A stretch of DNA of 12,394 nt from AB-137-C09 sp964645625 (GTDB taxonomy: Bacteria; Pseudomonadota; Zetaproteobacteria; Mariprofundales; Mariprofundaceae): the NCBI GenBank assembly GCA_964645625.1, contig CAZYAI010000064.1, positions 1 to 12,394 of the forward strand, given 5' to 3'. This document shows positions 1-6,042 of the stretch, in pieces. Within the stretch, counting starts at the first letter, position 1; each line of letters starts with the position of its first letter. The translations under genes were made by a program, and so were the position numbers. The notes under the pieces were generated by a model, which was not told where the DNA came from, did no database searches, and worked only from the letters and a program-made list of their open reading frames with translations.

Positions 1-433
1 GTGTACAGAGGATATTTACAGCAATACCAGGTTGAGCTGCCGATTGTGAGAGTCTATTAAAATCAGCAATTCGTATTGCTTCACCCAGCCAAGTTACATT
101 TTCATTTTTTAAAGGGTATACGACAATCGCATGCTCGGAGGCAAAAAATTGACCATCGGCATAATTTACATTCCCACACAAAGCCCCTTGCCTACCAATT
201 AACACATACGTTCCATCATTCGTAAAGCTATCAGTATAACCTCTAAAGCCATTACCGCCAAAGACAGGAAATCCTTCTTCCGTAAAATTTTCTGGTGCTA
301 TAGTACTGCCGCTTTCCATGTAGGCGATATATTTTAATGCTTTAAGCTCCCATCCCTTCGGTATCTCCCCCAACCATTCCACGCATGAATCTTTGTAGGC
401 TTCATATTTTGGATACTGTTTCAAATCAGACAT
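1..433 (-). CDS. hsdS: Type I restriction-modification specificity subunit HsdS, N-terminal part (cut by window edge)
   Basis: The specificity subunit carries two target-recognition domains that direct the HsdM methylase and HsdR nuclease to a bipartite DNA site. Reading leftwards from the ATG at 433-431 gives 144 codons with no stop before the window edge. The protein opens MSDLKQYPKYEAYKDS, followed by VEWLGEIPKGW, the usual HsdS opening before the first recognition domain. It continues with GSTIAPENF, FPVFGGNGFRGYTDSF, YVLIGRQGALCGNVNY and FASEHAIVV, all typical of that domain. Only about the first third of a normal 400-450 residue HsdS is present. The start overlaps the hepT stop by 8 bp (ATGTCTGA), implying translational coupling. 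Its first 16 codons have a second, divergent copy at 1039-1119. The family is clear; the recognised DNA sequence cannot be read from this. Confidence 0.9.
   Translation of the reverse strand, partial: MSDLKQYPKYEAYKDSCVEWLGEIPKGWELKALKYIAYMESGSTIAPENFTEEGFPVFGGNGFRGYTDSFTNDGTYVLIGRQGALCGNVNYADGQFFASEHAIVVYPLKNENVTWLGEAIRIADFNRLSQSAAQPGIAVNILCT
386..409 (-). repeat. 24-nt direct repeat, copy 1 (inside hsdS)
   Basis: This block is identical to 1072-1095, in the same orientation and at the same reading-frame offset from the respective ATG (24 nt in both). The two copies bracket mntA-hepT 686 bp apart. Surrounding bases are similar but diverged, so this is an old or inter-allelic duplication rather than a fresh one. 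Confidence 0.85.
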
Positions 434-758
434 CAGACAACAACGCTTGCATGCAATCATTTAAGCTAGGCAAATGTTCCTGAATAACAGCATGAATGGT
501 CATAGGGTCAATATCGCCAAGGTAATTATGCACCAGAATATTACGAAAGCCGCTGATTTCACGCCAAGGTATGTTTGGATACATTGCTTGGTATTCACTT
601 GGGATGGATTGCGTCGCTTCCGCCAAAGTTTGCAGGTTTCTTATGGCTGCGTCATAGAGAATATCATCCTCTAAAATATTCCCGCGCTGTTCAATACGTT
701 TTATTTTTTCGATGGCATCAAGAATGTGCCGCGCATAAAGTTTCCAGTGCTTCTTCAT
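426..758 (-). CDS. hepT: HepT-like HEPN-domain RNase toxin (DUF86 family)
   Basis: This 110-residue all-helical protein is the toxin of the HepT/MntA type VII toxin-antitoxin family. HEPN toxins cleave RNA (tRNA in studied HepT), and the partner MntA silences them by adenylylating a tyrosine. The diagnostic RX4HXY motif is complete: R72, H77 and Y79 within FRNILVHNY. R and H are the catalytic pair of the family, and Y79 corresponds to the modified tyrosine. Length is normal for the family. The ATG at 758-756 overlaps the mntA stop as ATGA, and GAGG lies 10 nt upstream. The end overlaps the hsdS start by 8 bp. Antitoxin-before-toxin order and the tight overlap match known MntA-HepT pairs. The domain and motif are certain; RNase activity is inferred from the family. 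Confidence 0.9.
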   Translation of the reverse strand: MKKHWKLYARHILDAIEKIKRIEQRGNILEDDILYDAAIRNLQTLAEATQSIPSEYQAMYPNIPWREISGFRNILVHNYLGDIDPMTIHAVIQEHLPSLNDCMQALLSDV

Positions 759-1045
759 AGCTCTATTGCCTCGGTAAGGATTTGATCGCGCAGATGTTTG
801 TTAAGTTCATGTTCGGGAATCACATCGACAGGGCGGTTGAGTAATGCTTGCAGTTGCTCTGCCAACGGTAAGCGTTGTTTAAACAAGTCATAACCACGCG
901 GAAAATCGACAAGAAAATCAATATCACTGGTTTCCTGTTCCTCACCACGCGCCACAGAACCAAACACGCGAATGCGCAATGCGCCGTAATGCGTAGCTAA
1001 CTTTTCTATTAAGTGCTTTTTCGTATGTAAGTCATCCATTAACAT
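755..1045 (-). CDS. mntA: MntA-like minimal nucleotidyltransferase antitoxin
   Basis: This 96-residue minimal nucleotidyltransferase of the DNA polymerase beta fold is, in characterised pairs, the antitoxin that transfers AMP from ATP to the tyrosine of HepT. The GSX10DXD signature is exact: G29-S30 in RVFGSVARGE, then D41 and D43 in SDIDFLVDF. The third acidic residue is likely D74 in RPVDVIPE. The ATG at 1045-1043 is preferred over the Met at 1039 because AGGAGG lies 8 nt before it (1054-1059). The ribosome site falls inside the broken hsdS-like fragment, whose stop overlaps this start. mntA ends in an ATGA overlap with hepT. The pair looks intact and functional. It is carried inside a type I restriction-modification operon rather than standing alone. 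Confidence 0.9.
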   Translation of the reverse strand: MLMDDLHTKKHLIEKLATHYGALRIRVFGSVARGEEQETSDIDFLVDFPRGYDLFKQRLPLAEQLQALLNRPVDVIPEHELNKHLRDQILTEAIEL

Positions 1046-1053
1046 GTTTTACC

Positions 1054-1059
1054 CCTCCT
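1054..1059 (-). promoter_or_regulatory. Ribosome binding site of mntA (AGGAGG)
   Basis: AGGAGG lies 8 nt before the ATG at 1045. It fixes the mntA start and lies just past the point where homology of the hsdS-like fragment to hsdS ends. It therefore probably arrived with the toxin-antitoxin cassette. Confidence 0.75.
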
Positions 1060-1071
1060 GCCTTCCACATC

Positions 1072-1095
1072 TGAATCTTTGTAGGCTTCATATTT
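1072..1095 (-). repeat. 24-nt direct repeat, copy 2 (inside hsdS-like fragment)
   Basis: This is the partner of the block at 386-409. Crossing over between the copies would delete mntA and hepT and leave an intact, in-frame hsdS that keeps the 8-bp overlap with yhcG. Confidence 0.85.
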
Positions 1096-1111
1096 GGGAT
1101 ATTGTTGTAAT

Positions 1112-2170
1112 TCACTCATGGTCATTCAACCTTTTTGCATCTGCTTGCTTCAATCGCCATTGCACCTGTTGCCTTTCGCGTTCCAGTTCGCATTTTAATG
1201 CTTCTTCGCTGGGTAAATAGGGTAGGTATTTGGCAGCAAAAAGCTGGGGGTTATCGGTCAGCACAGAGTATTTCACCACGGCTTCACTTTTTTGGCTGCA
1301 TAAAATCAAGCCTACGGTGGGATGATCGTCAGGGCTGCGTTGTTGCTCGTCGTAGATGCGAACATAGGTGTCCATTTGCCCGACATCTTGATGGGTGAGT
1401 TTACCCAATTTGAGGTCAATCAACACAAAACACTTGAGTTTGAAATGGTAAAACACCAAATCAATGTAAAAATCTTGGTCGTCGGTTTGGATGCGTTGCT
1501 GCCGTCCGACAAAGGCAAAACCCTTGCCGAGTTCCAGCAAAAAATCATGCAAATGGTCAAGTAAGGATTGCTCAATATCCGATTCATGCAAATGTGCATC
1601 GGGTAAATTGAGAAAATCAAACACATAAGGATCGCGCAATACATGCTTGGGATTGATTGCCTGACTTTCGCTGCCAATGGCATGTGCTGTTGTCTCGCCA
1701 CTGGCAAGCAGGCGTTCAAAATAGAGCTTGCTTATTTGCTTCTCTAGGGTGCGAACGCTCCAGCACTGGGCGATGGCTTCTTGTGCATACCATGTTCGCG
1801 CTTGTTCGTCCTTAATGCGGATTAGGATGCGATAATGTGTCCAACTCAATTCGGAACGCACTGCGTCCCGAATTGGGAATGTTTGATAAAAAGCACGCAT
1901 ATTTCTCAGATTTCGCACATCAAAACCCTTGCCAAAATCATCAGTGAGTTGTTGCGAAAGCTGCTGTAATTGTCGCTTGCCATAAGCGGCGCGTGTTTGC
2001 CCCTGCTGCTCATGCTCGACAATCAAACGCCCCACTTGCCAATAACATTGCACCATGGTGCTGTTGACGGATTGCTGAACCTGTTGGCGCGCCTGCGCTA
2101 TGACGTGAGAAACCGCCTCAAATAGCGGGGTGAGTGTTGAAGGGGTGATAGCACTGTTCTTTTTAGTCAT
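1112..2170 (-). CDS. yhcG: DUF1016 / YhcG-family PD-(D/E)XK nuclease-like protein
   Basis: This 352-residue protein has the two-part layout of the YhcG (DUF1016) family. The helical N-terminal domain covers about residues 15-155 and contains YWQVGRLIVEHEQQG, YGKRQLQQLS and GFDVRNLRNMRAFY. The C-terminal PD-(D/E)XK nuclease fold covers about 175-340. Catalytic-looking residues are D237 in FYIDLVFYH and D252-x-K254 in VLIDLKLGKL, followed by QDVGQMDTYVRIYD. The acidic residue before K is Asp where many relatives have Glu, which the motif allows. A Gln/Arg-rich helix ends the protein. Members are common in type I restriction-modification and other defence loci, but their exact role is unsettled. 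The start overlaps the rhuM stop by 8 bp (ATGACTAA), and the end overlaps the hsdS-like fragment by 8 bp. It most likely acts with, or is co-expressed with, the restriction system. Confidence 0.88.
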   Translation of the reverse strand: MTKKNSAITPSTLTPLFEAVSHVIAQARQQVQQSVNSTMVQCYWQVGRLIVEHEQQGQTRAAYGKRQLQQLSQQLTDDFGKGFDVRNLRNMRAFYQTFPIRDAVRSELSWTHYRILIRIKDEQARTWYAQEAIAQCWSVRTLEKQISKLYFERLLASGETTAHAIGSESQAINPKHVLRDPYVFDFLNLPDAHLHESDIEQSLLDHLHDFLLELGKGFAFVGRQQRIQTDDQDFYIDLVFYHFKLKCFVLIDLKLGKLTHQDVGQMDTYVRIYDEQQRSPDDHPTVGLILCSQKSEAVVKYSVLTDNPQLFAAKYLPYLPSEEALKCELERERQQVQWRLKQADAKRLNDHE

Positions 2171-3173
2171 GGTTGAGCCTTTTTATATCCGCTTCAAGGG
2201 CTTGCAGGCTTTGCTCATATTCCACTTCTTTTTGTTGCTTGCGGTAGCTGTCTAATACTTGTGCTGATTTATCTTTGGCTTGTTGATGGCTGATGCTGCC
2301 TGCATGGGTGAGCAACTCGCGCCCATTGAGTTGCAGAATCACATCAAGGCGTTGAATCCAATCATCCATGTGCATCGGTATGTGTTGTTGCGCCATCGTT
2401 TCGGCAAAGGCAAGGTATTGCTCCACCAACAAGCCGAGCAGTTTCATTTCATCTTCGTTGAGGTAATTCTTGGCAATGCTGGCTTGTTGCTTGGTGATGG
2501 TGGTTTTATCGCCCTGATCCAACGATAGCATTCCCATCAGCGGCAGGCTTGCATCCGCTCTGCGATAAACCAACTCCGCCGCTGTTTTTTGACTGATTGC
2601 CCACAGCAATTTGTTTTGAACGGTTTTGAAAAAAAGCTGTGTTTTTTCATCTTGGGGATTGTAATCAATGCTGGTGGTGTAGATGTCTTTAATCTTTTGG
2701 TAAAACAGCTTTTCGGACAGTCGAATATCACGAATACGCTGTTGAAGCTCATCAAAATAATGCATCGACTTGCCAGTTTTAAAGCGTTCATCATCAAGCA
2801 CAAAGCCTTTGACGATATACTCTTTAAGCCGCTGAGTCGCCCAAATGCGAAACTGCGTTCCTTGCTGAGATTTAACACGGTAACCCACAGAAATAATCAC
2901 ATCGAGGTTGTAGTATTTAACGTTTTTATCTTGCGATTTCCCTTTGATTGCACCGTGTTTTGTGGTGTGTCGGAAATCCCGACATACCAGTGATTCAATC
3001 AATTCCCCTTCTTGGAAAATATGCGCGATATGTTCACTGATGGTGTTTCTGGCTTTACCGAAAAGCTGAGCCATTTGTTTTTGGTTAAGCCACACCGTTT
3101 CATCTTCCAAGCGCACATCCAGCTTTATTTTCCCTTGCTGATTTTGATAAATAAGCATTTCACCGTTGTTCAT
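2163..3173 (-). CDS. rhuM: RhuM-family protein (virulence RhuM, putative DNA-binding)
   Basis: This 336-residue protein belongs to the RhuM family, named from a Salmonella pathogenicity-island gene and often found between hsdM and hsdS. The N-terminal part has VRLEDETVWLNQKQMAQLF and NTISEHIAHIFQEGEL (about 20-58), resembling a winged or helix-turn-helix DNA-binding unit. The family hallmark follows: CRDFRHTT, VKYYNLDVIISVGYRVKS and GTQFRIWATQRLKEYIVKGF (about 64-124). The C-terminal third is helical, with a likely coiled coil at 295-335. No nuclease motif is visible. ATG 3173-3171 overlaps the hsdM stop as ATGA, so the two are probably coupled. The biochemical function of RhuM is not known. 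Regulation of, or accessory function in, the restriction system is inferred from context only. Confidence 0.9.
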   Translation of the reverse strand: MNNGEMLIYQNQQGKIKLDVRLEDETVWLNQKQMAQLFGKARNTISEHIAHIFQEGELIESLVCRDFRHTTKHGAIKGKSQDKNVKYYNLDVIISVGYRVKSQQGTQFRIWATQRLKEYIVKGFVLDDERFKTGKSMHYFDELQQRIRDIRLSEKLFYQKIKDIYTTSIDYNPQDEKTQLFFKTVQNKLLWAISQKTAAELVYRRADASLPLMGMLSLDQGDKTTITKQQASIAKNYLNEDEMKLLGLLVEQYLAFAETMAQQHIPMHMDDWIQRLDVILQLNGRELLTHAGSISHQQAKDKSAQVLDSYRKQQKEVEYEQSLQALEADIKRLNHD

Positions 3174-5542
3174 GGTGTCTCCCCCAATATCTCTTTAATC
3201 AAGCCTTCTGCCTGTGTTTCCAGTGCTAAAATATCGGCGGCGACTGCTTCCATGCTGCGTAGCGGTTTGTGCTTGTAGAAATACTTGTTGAAGCTGATTT
3301 CATAGCCGATTTTCACCGAATCAAGGTTGATCCATGCCTCGCTCACATGTGGTTTTACTTCGGCGAGGAAGTAACGGTGAATGGCATCCTTGAGCGGCAC
3401 AGATTCACTGTCGCGCAAATCAGCACAGGGCTCATAGCAGATATATTCACCCGTTTTGCCTGTGGGGTAGTAGCCAAAATCCGCCAAATCATCGGCGGTG
3501 CAATCCAGATGTTGCAGCAATGCATCCAGCTTATTGTCTGTAAGTTTGATGGTTTTCTTGATGACTTTTTCTGCCGATTCATCGTACCAACTCACCGCAT
3601 CCAAGATGGCTTTTTTATCGCTGGTAGCGATTTTCAGCCCTTGTGCTTTTAATGCACCATCCACATCGCGTTTGAATTGGTTGAAATCGCGGCTCTCACC
3701 TTGCCCCAACGCATCCATCAAGGTTTGCGCCGAGAATAGTTGCGCTTGCTGCTTGTTCCACAGTTCAAGGCTTAACAGTTTTTTGCGGTTTTTTGCATTG
3801 AGGTTTAATTCGTTATCTTCACACCATTTGAGGATGTCTTTTTCATGCGCCTTGAGTGTGTCCGCTTCATACACCGCATCGCCGTATTGTTCATAGATCC
3901 ATTGCATGGGTTCGTTGAGTGATTTATCAAAGCGAAGGGTGGCAATGCGCTCGGCTGTAAACTGCGCTTTGCGGCGGTCGGGACGTTCGATATTGACTTT
4001 GTAATAACCAAAATCGCTATTTTCAAACACCTGGGCAGCCAGCCCCACTTCATCGGCCTCGCGCTCCATGCTTTGAAGCTGCAAATAAGCATCCACAATC
4101 TGCGCGATATGTTCAGGCGAAAATTCACAATTTTTATTGCCCAAATTCTTGCGCAATTTACGAAACATCAAGCTGGCATCGATGAGTTGAACCTTGCCTT
4201 GCCGCTTCGCCGCTTTGTTGTTGGACAGCAACCAGATGTAGGTGGTAATACCCGTGTTGTAAAAAAGATTGTTGGGCATTTGAATGATGGCTTCAAGCAA
4301 ATCGTTTTCAATCATATAACGGCGGATATTGCTTTCACCGCCACCTGCATCACCTGTAAACAGGCTTGAGCCATTGTGTACCGATGCAATGCGCGAACCA
4401 TTGCTTTGATGCTCGGGGCTATTGCCCAAACCTTTCATCTTGCTGACCATTTCCATCAAGAACAACAACTGACCATCACTGGAACGCGGTGTCGCAGCAA
4501 CGGTCTCTTCATGACCCCAATAGTTTTTCAACGTGACCCGAAAGCGCGGATCAAGCACGTCCTTAGCGTCTTTGATGTATTTTTGGTCGCTTGACCAGCT
4601 TTTGCCATAGGGTGGATTGGATAGCATGAAATCAAAGCGCGTACCTGCAAATTCATCGGTGGCAAGCGTCGAGCCGACACGGATATTGGCTGGGTCTTCG
4701 CCTTTAATCATCATATCCGATTTGCAAATGGCATAGGTCTCATCATTGATTTCTTTGCCATAAAGATAGACATCACCACGGGCGCGAATCGCACCATCTT
4801 CGTCTTTGATGAACTTTTGGGATTCGGTCAGCATACCACCTGAACCACATGCAGGGTCATAAATCGTCATCACAGGTGGCAAGGCATCTTTGATCGGGTC
4901 AAAAACCAGATGCGTCATCAACTGAATCACTTCACGCGGGGTAAAATGCTCGCCTGCTTCTTCGTTGTTTTCTTCGTTGAACTTGCGGATTAACTCTTCA
5001 AACACATAGCCCATACCAAGGTTGCTGAGTGCGGGCATGCGATTGCCATCAGGGTCTTCTTTTTCTTGCGGGGTGAGGTTGATATAGGGCGAAGTGAACT
5101 TCTCCAGCACATCAAGCAACACATCTTTGCTCGCCATGTGACGGGTCTGTGGGATGAGGTTGAACTTGCCGATAATCTCTTTGACGTTATCGCTAAAGCC
5201 ACCCAGATATTCTTCCATATTGGCAAGCAAGATTTGCTGATTGTTGGTGGCGGTGGCGTAAAGCTGGCGCAACGTCCATTTGCTGGTGTTGTAAAACACA
5301 TAACCCGACGCATCTTTTAGCCCTGCATCGTCAAGCTCGACAAGGTTCATTTCATGCTTTTGGAACGCTACCTCTTCCAACACCGTGTCTTTACTCGACT
5401 CAAGCAAGGCATCCAAGCGGCGCAACACCACCATCGGCAAAATCACATCACGGTATTTACCGCGAACATAGACATCGCGAAGGCAATCATCGGCAATCGA
5501 CCAGATGAAAGAGATGAGTTTATTATGAGCGGCATGGTTCAT
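3170..5542 (-). CDS. hsdM: Type I restriction-modification DNA methyltransferase subunit HsdM
   Basis: This is an N6-adenine methyltransferase that works with HsdS to mark host DNA and, with HsdR, forms the restriction complex. At 790 residues it is longer than the ~530 of the classic EcoKI HsdM. It belongs to the long variant, in which the C-terminal ~300 residues (about 500-790) are extra. The N-terminal helical domain (about 8-150) contains DVILPMVVLRRLDALL. The catalytic core has EHFTPREVIQLM (198-209), the SAM-binding motif I DPACGSGGML (229-238) and motif IV NPPYGKSW (309-316), with NPPY as the adenine-methylase signature. YNTGITTYIWLLSNNK follows. All key residues are present. ATG 5542-5540 is preceded by AGGA with a 6-nt gap, and the next gene overlaps by ATGA. 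This is the first gene of the defence operon. Confidence 0.96.
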   Translation of the reverse strand: MNHAAHNKLISFIWSIADDCLRDVYVRGKYRDVILPMVVLRRLDALLESSKDTVLEEVAFQKHEMNLVELDDAGLKDASGYVFYNTSKWTLRQLYATATNNQQILLANMEEYLGGFSDNVKEIIGKFNLIPQTRHMASKDVLLDVLEKFTSPYINLTPQEKEDPDGNRMPALSNLGMGYVFEELIRKFNEENNEEAGEHFTPREVIQLMTHLVFDPIKDALPPVMTIYDPACGSGGMLTESQKFIKDEDGAIRARGDVYLYGKEINDETYAICKSDMMIKGEDPANIRVGSTLATDEFAGTRFDFMLSNPPYGKSWSSDQKYIKDAKDVLDPRFRVTLKNYWGHEETVAATPRSSDGQLLFLMEMVSKMKGLGNSPEHQSNGSRIASVHNGSSLFTGDAGGGESNIRRYMIENDLLEAIIQMPNNLFYNTGITTYIWLLSNNKAAKRQGKVQLIDASLMFRKLRKNLGNKNCEFSPEHIAQIVDAYLQLQSMEREADEVGLAAQVFENSDFGYYKVNIERPDRRKAQFTAERIATLRFDKSLNEPMQWIYEQYGDAVYEADTLKAHEKDILKWCEDNELNLNAKNRKKLLSLELWNKQQAQLFSAQTLMDALGQGESRDFNQFKRDVDGALKAQGLKIATSDKKAILDAVSWYDESAEKVIKKTIKLTDNKLDALLQHLDCTADDLADFGYYPTGKTGEYICYEPCADLRDSESVPLKDAIHRYFLAEVKPHVSEAWINLDSVKIGYEISFNKYFYKHKPLRSMEAVAADILALETQAEGLIKEILGETP

Positions 5543-5568
5543 GTGGTTTCCTAGCGATTGAATTTTTC

Positions 5569-5590
5569 GGCTTTCCGTTTAAGGCGCGAC
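5569..5590 (+). repeat. Solitary MITE-type terminal repeat upstream of hsdM
   Basis: These 22 bases match the left terminal repeat of the element at 5841-6026 at 19 positions. They share GGC at the outer end, CCGTTTAAGGCG in the core and GAC inside. The orientation is that of the left end. No partner repeat or target duplication was found for it. It lies 27 bp from the hsdM ATG, in the hsdM 5' region, so it may be the scar of an older element and could affect hsdM expression. Confidence 0.6.
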
Positions 5591-5593
5591 AAA

Positions 5594-5606
5594 GTTAGTG
5601 GCTAAC
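5594..5606. promoter_or_regulatory. Small palindrome GTTAG-TGG-CTAAC upstream of hsdM
   Basis: A perfect 5-bp inverted repeat with a 3-base centre lies 52 bp upstream of the hsdM start. Its position suits an operator or part of the 5' leader. No convincing -35/-10 pair was identified nearby, so the role is open. Confidence 0.3.
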
Positions 5607-5668
5607 CGCCTGCACAAGTGGATGATCTATTCATGACCAAAAAACAGAACAACAGACAGCATACGAAC

Positions 5669-5690
5669 GGCTAGCAGAGCAATGCTAGCC
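5669..5690. promoter_or_regulatory. 8-bp perfect inverted repeat upstream of hsdM (GGCTAGCA/TGCTAGCC)
   Basis: GGCTAGCA (5669-5676) and TGCTAGCC (5683-5690) are exact inverted copies around a 6-base spacer. No T-run follows on either strand, so it is not a typical terminator. It could be a regulator binding site in the long region upstream of hsdM. Confidence 0.35.
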
Positions 5691-5894
5691 ATCACCTCTG
5701 AGGTGTGCCAACAAAGCATTGCTAAAAAGTCGCGTCAGGTAGTTGCGGCGATGGGCGAGACGTTCTTTGGGGGAGTTTATGAAGTGTTTGAGGAAAAGAC
5801 TGGGGTTCGGATGAAGTCAGTGTTCGAGATTGCACTTATGGGCATCCCGTTTAAGGCGGGACAAAAGCAATATAGATATGGTGTGACATCGTAG
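5682..5894 (+). pseudogene. Small plus-strand ORF with 3' end altered by MITE insertion (uncertain gene)
   Basis: This is the only plus-strand frame here that might be real: 70 codons, family not recognised. Residues 1-53 (including AMGETFFGGVYEVFEEKTG and RMKSVFEIALM) precede the MITE. The last 17 (GIPFKAGQKQYRYGVTS) are read from the MITE itself. If the element and one copy of the 8-bp duplication are removed, the frame reads ALM-T-stop, ending at 6040, so the insertion exchanged only the final residue for 17 foreign ones. There is no good ribosome site before ATG 5682, and the frame is open upstream to a stop at 5634. It may be a decayed fragment of a longer gene or a chance ORF. Convergent with rseC. 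Confidence 0.3.
5833..5840 (+). repeat. Target-site duplication CACTTATG, left copy
   Basis: Exact 8-bp direct repeat abutting the left terminal inverted repeat. The other copy is at 6027-6034. Confidence 0.8.
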
Positions 5895-6026
5895 GTTGGG
5901 TTGAGGCACGAAACCCAACAAAGGAGCATCGCCTAAATAACTTATGATGCTTTAAAGTTGGGTTTCGTACTTCAACCTACATGATGGTCTTGTAGGATAC
6001 ATGCGTCCCGTCTTAAACGGGAAGCC
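5841..6026. mobile_element. MITE-like non-autonomous element, 186 bp, with TIRs and 8-bp target duplication
   Basis: The ends are inverted repeats of 22 bp (5841-5862 and 6005-6026) identical at 20 positions. Both start GGC and share TCCCGTTTAAG and CGGGAC. Immediately outside is an exact direct repeat CACTTATG (5833-5840 and 6027-6034), as expected of an 8-bp target-site duplication. Inside is a second nested inverted repeat, 5891-5919 with 5957-5980 (GTAGGTTG...CGAAACCCAAC). A third is AGCATC/GATGCT at 5925-5930 and 5946-5951. All three share a centre near 5936, so the whole element can fold on itself. No transposase is encoded, so it must move in trans. Several IS families make 8-bp duplications (for example IS1595, ISL3, IS66, IS256), and the parent was not identified. 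It inserted between the rseC stop and the region upstream of hsdM. Confidence 0.85.
5891..5980. repeat. Inner nested palindrome of the MITE
   Basis: The left arm 5891-5919 and right arm 5957-5980 share GTAGGTTG and ACGAAACCCAAC in inverted orientation. The left arm has a few extra bases and is itself palindromic (GTTGGGTT-type ends). The motif resembles short palindromic repeats dispersed in many bacterial genomes. Transcribed from either side it would form a long hairpin, possibly ending or stabilising the rseC transcript. Confidence 0.75.
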
Positions 6027-6034
6027 CACTTATG
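6027..6034 (+). repeat. Target-site duplication CACTTATG, right copy
   Basis: Exact 8-bp direct repeat abutting the right terminal inverted repeat, 8 bp beyond the rseC stop codon. Insertion thus narrowly missed rseC. Confidence 0.8.
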
Positions 6035-6042
6035 ACCTAAAT

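Larger units (their letters stand above)
1039..1119 (-). pseudogene. hsdS 5'-end fragment (26 codons), possible coupling leader for mntA
   Basis: An open frame starts at ATG 1119-1117 and reads MSELQQYPKYEAYKDSDVEG, then RRGKTC and TAA at 1041-1039. The first 16 residues match the start of the downstream hsdS (MSDLKQYPKYEAYKDS), and a 24-nt block is identical (1072-1095 and 386-409). After VE the HsdS-like sequence stops and is replaced by the AGGAGG ribosome site of mntA. The fragment overlaps the yhcG stop by 8 bp (ATGAGTGA), the same geometry as hepT-hsdS. It therefore marks the ancestral yhcG-hsdS junction, now broken by the mntA-hepT pair. Its stop overlaps the mntA start, so it may still be translated and couple mntA to yhcG. 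The homology is seen directly; the insertion history is inferred. Confidence 0.75.

Noticed and set aside
1..433. hsdR (restriction subunit) within the window
   Set aside because: No helicase or HsdR motifs are seen on either strand. It would lie left of position 1 or elsewhere.
386..1095. CRISPR-like repeats
   Set aside because: The 24-nt direct repeats occur only twice, 686 bp apart, and encode HsdS residues. There is no array structure or cas gene.
2589..2993. Plus-strand ORF of 134 codons opposite rhuM
   Set aside because: Fully inside rhuM, no family features and no ribosome site; treated as a shadow.
5543..5840. Protein-coding gene continuing an IS transposase
   Set aside because: No transposase motif is found in any frame between the solitary TIR and the MITE.
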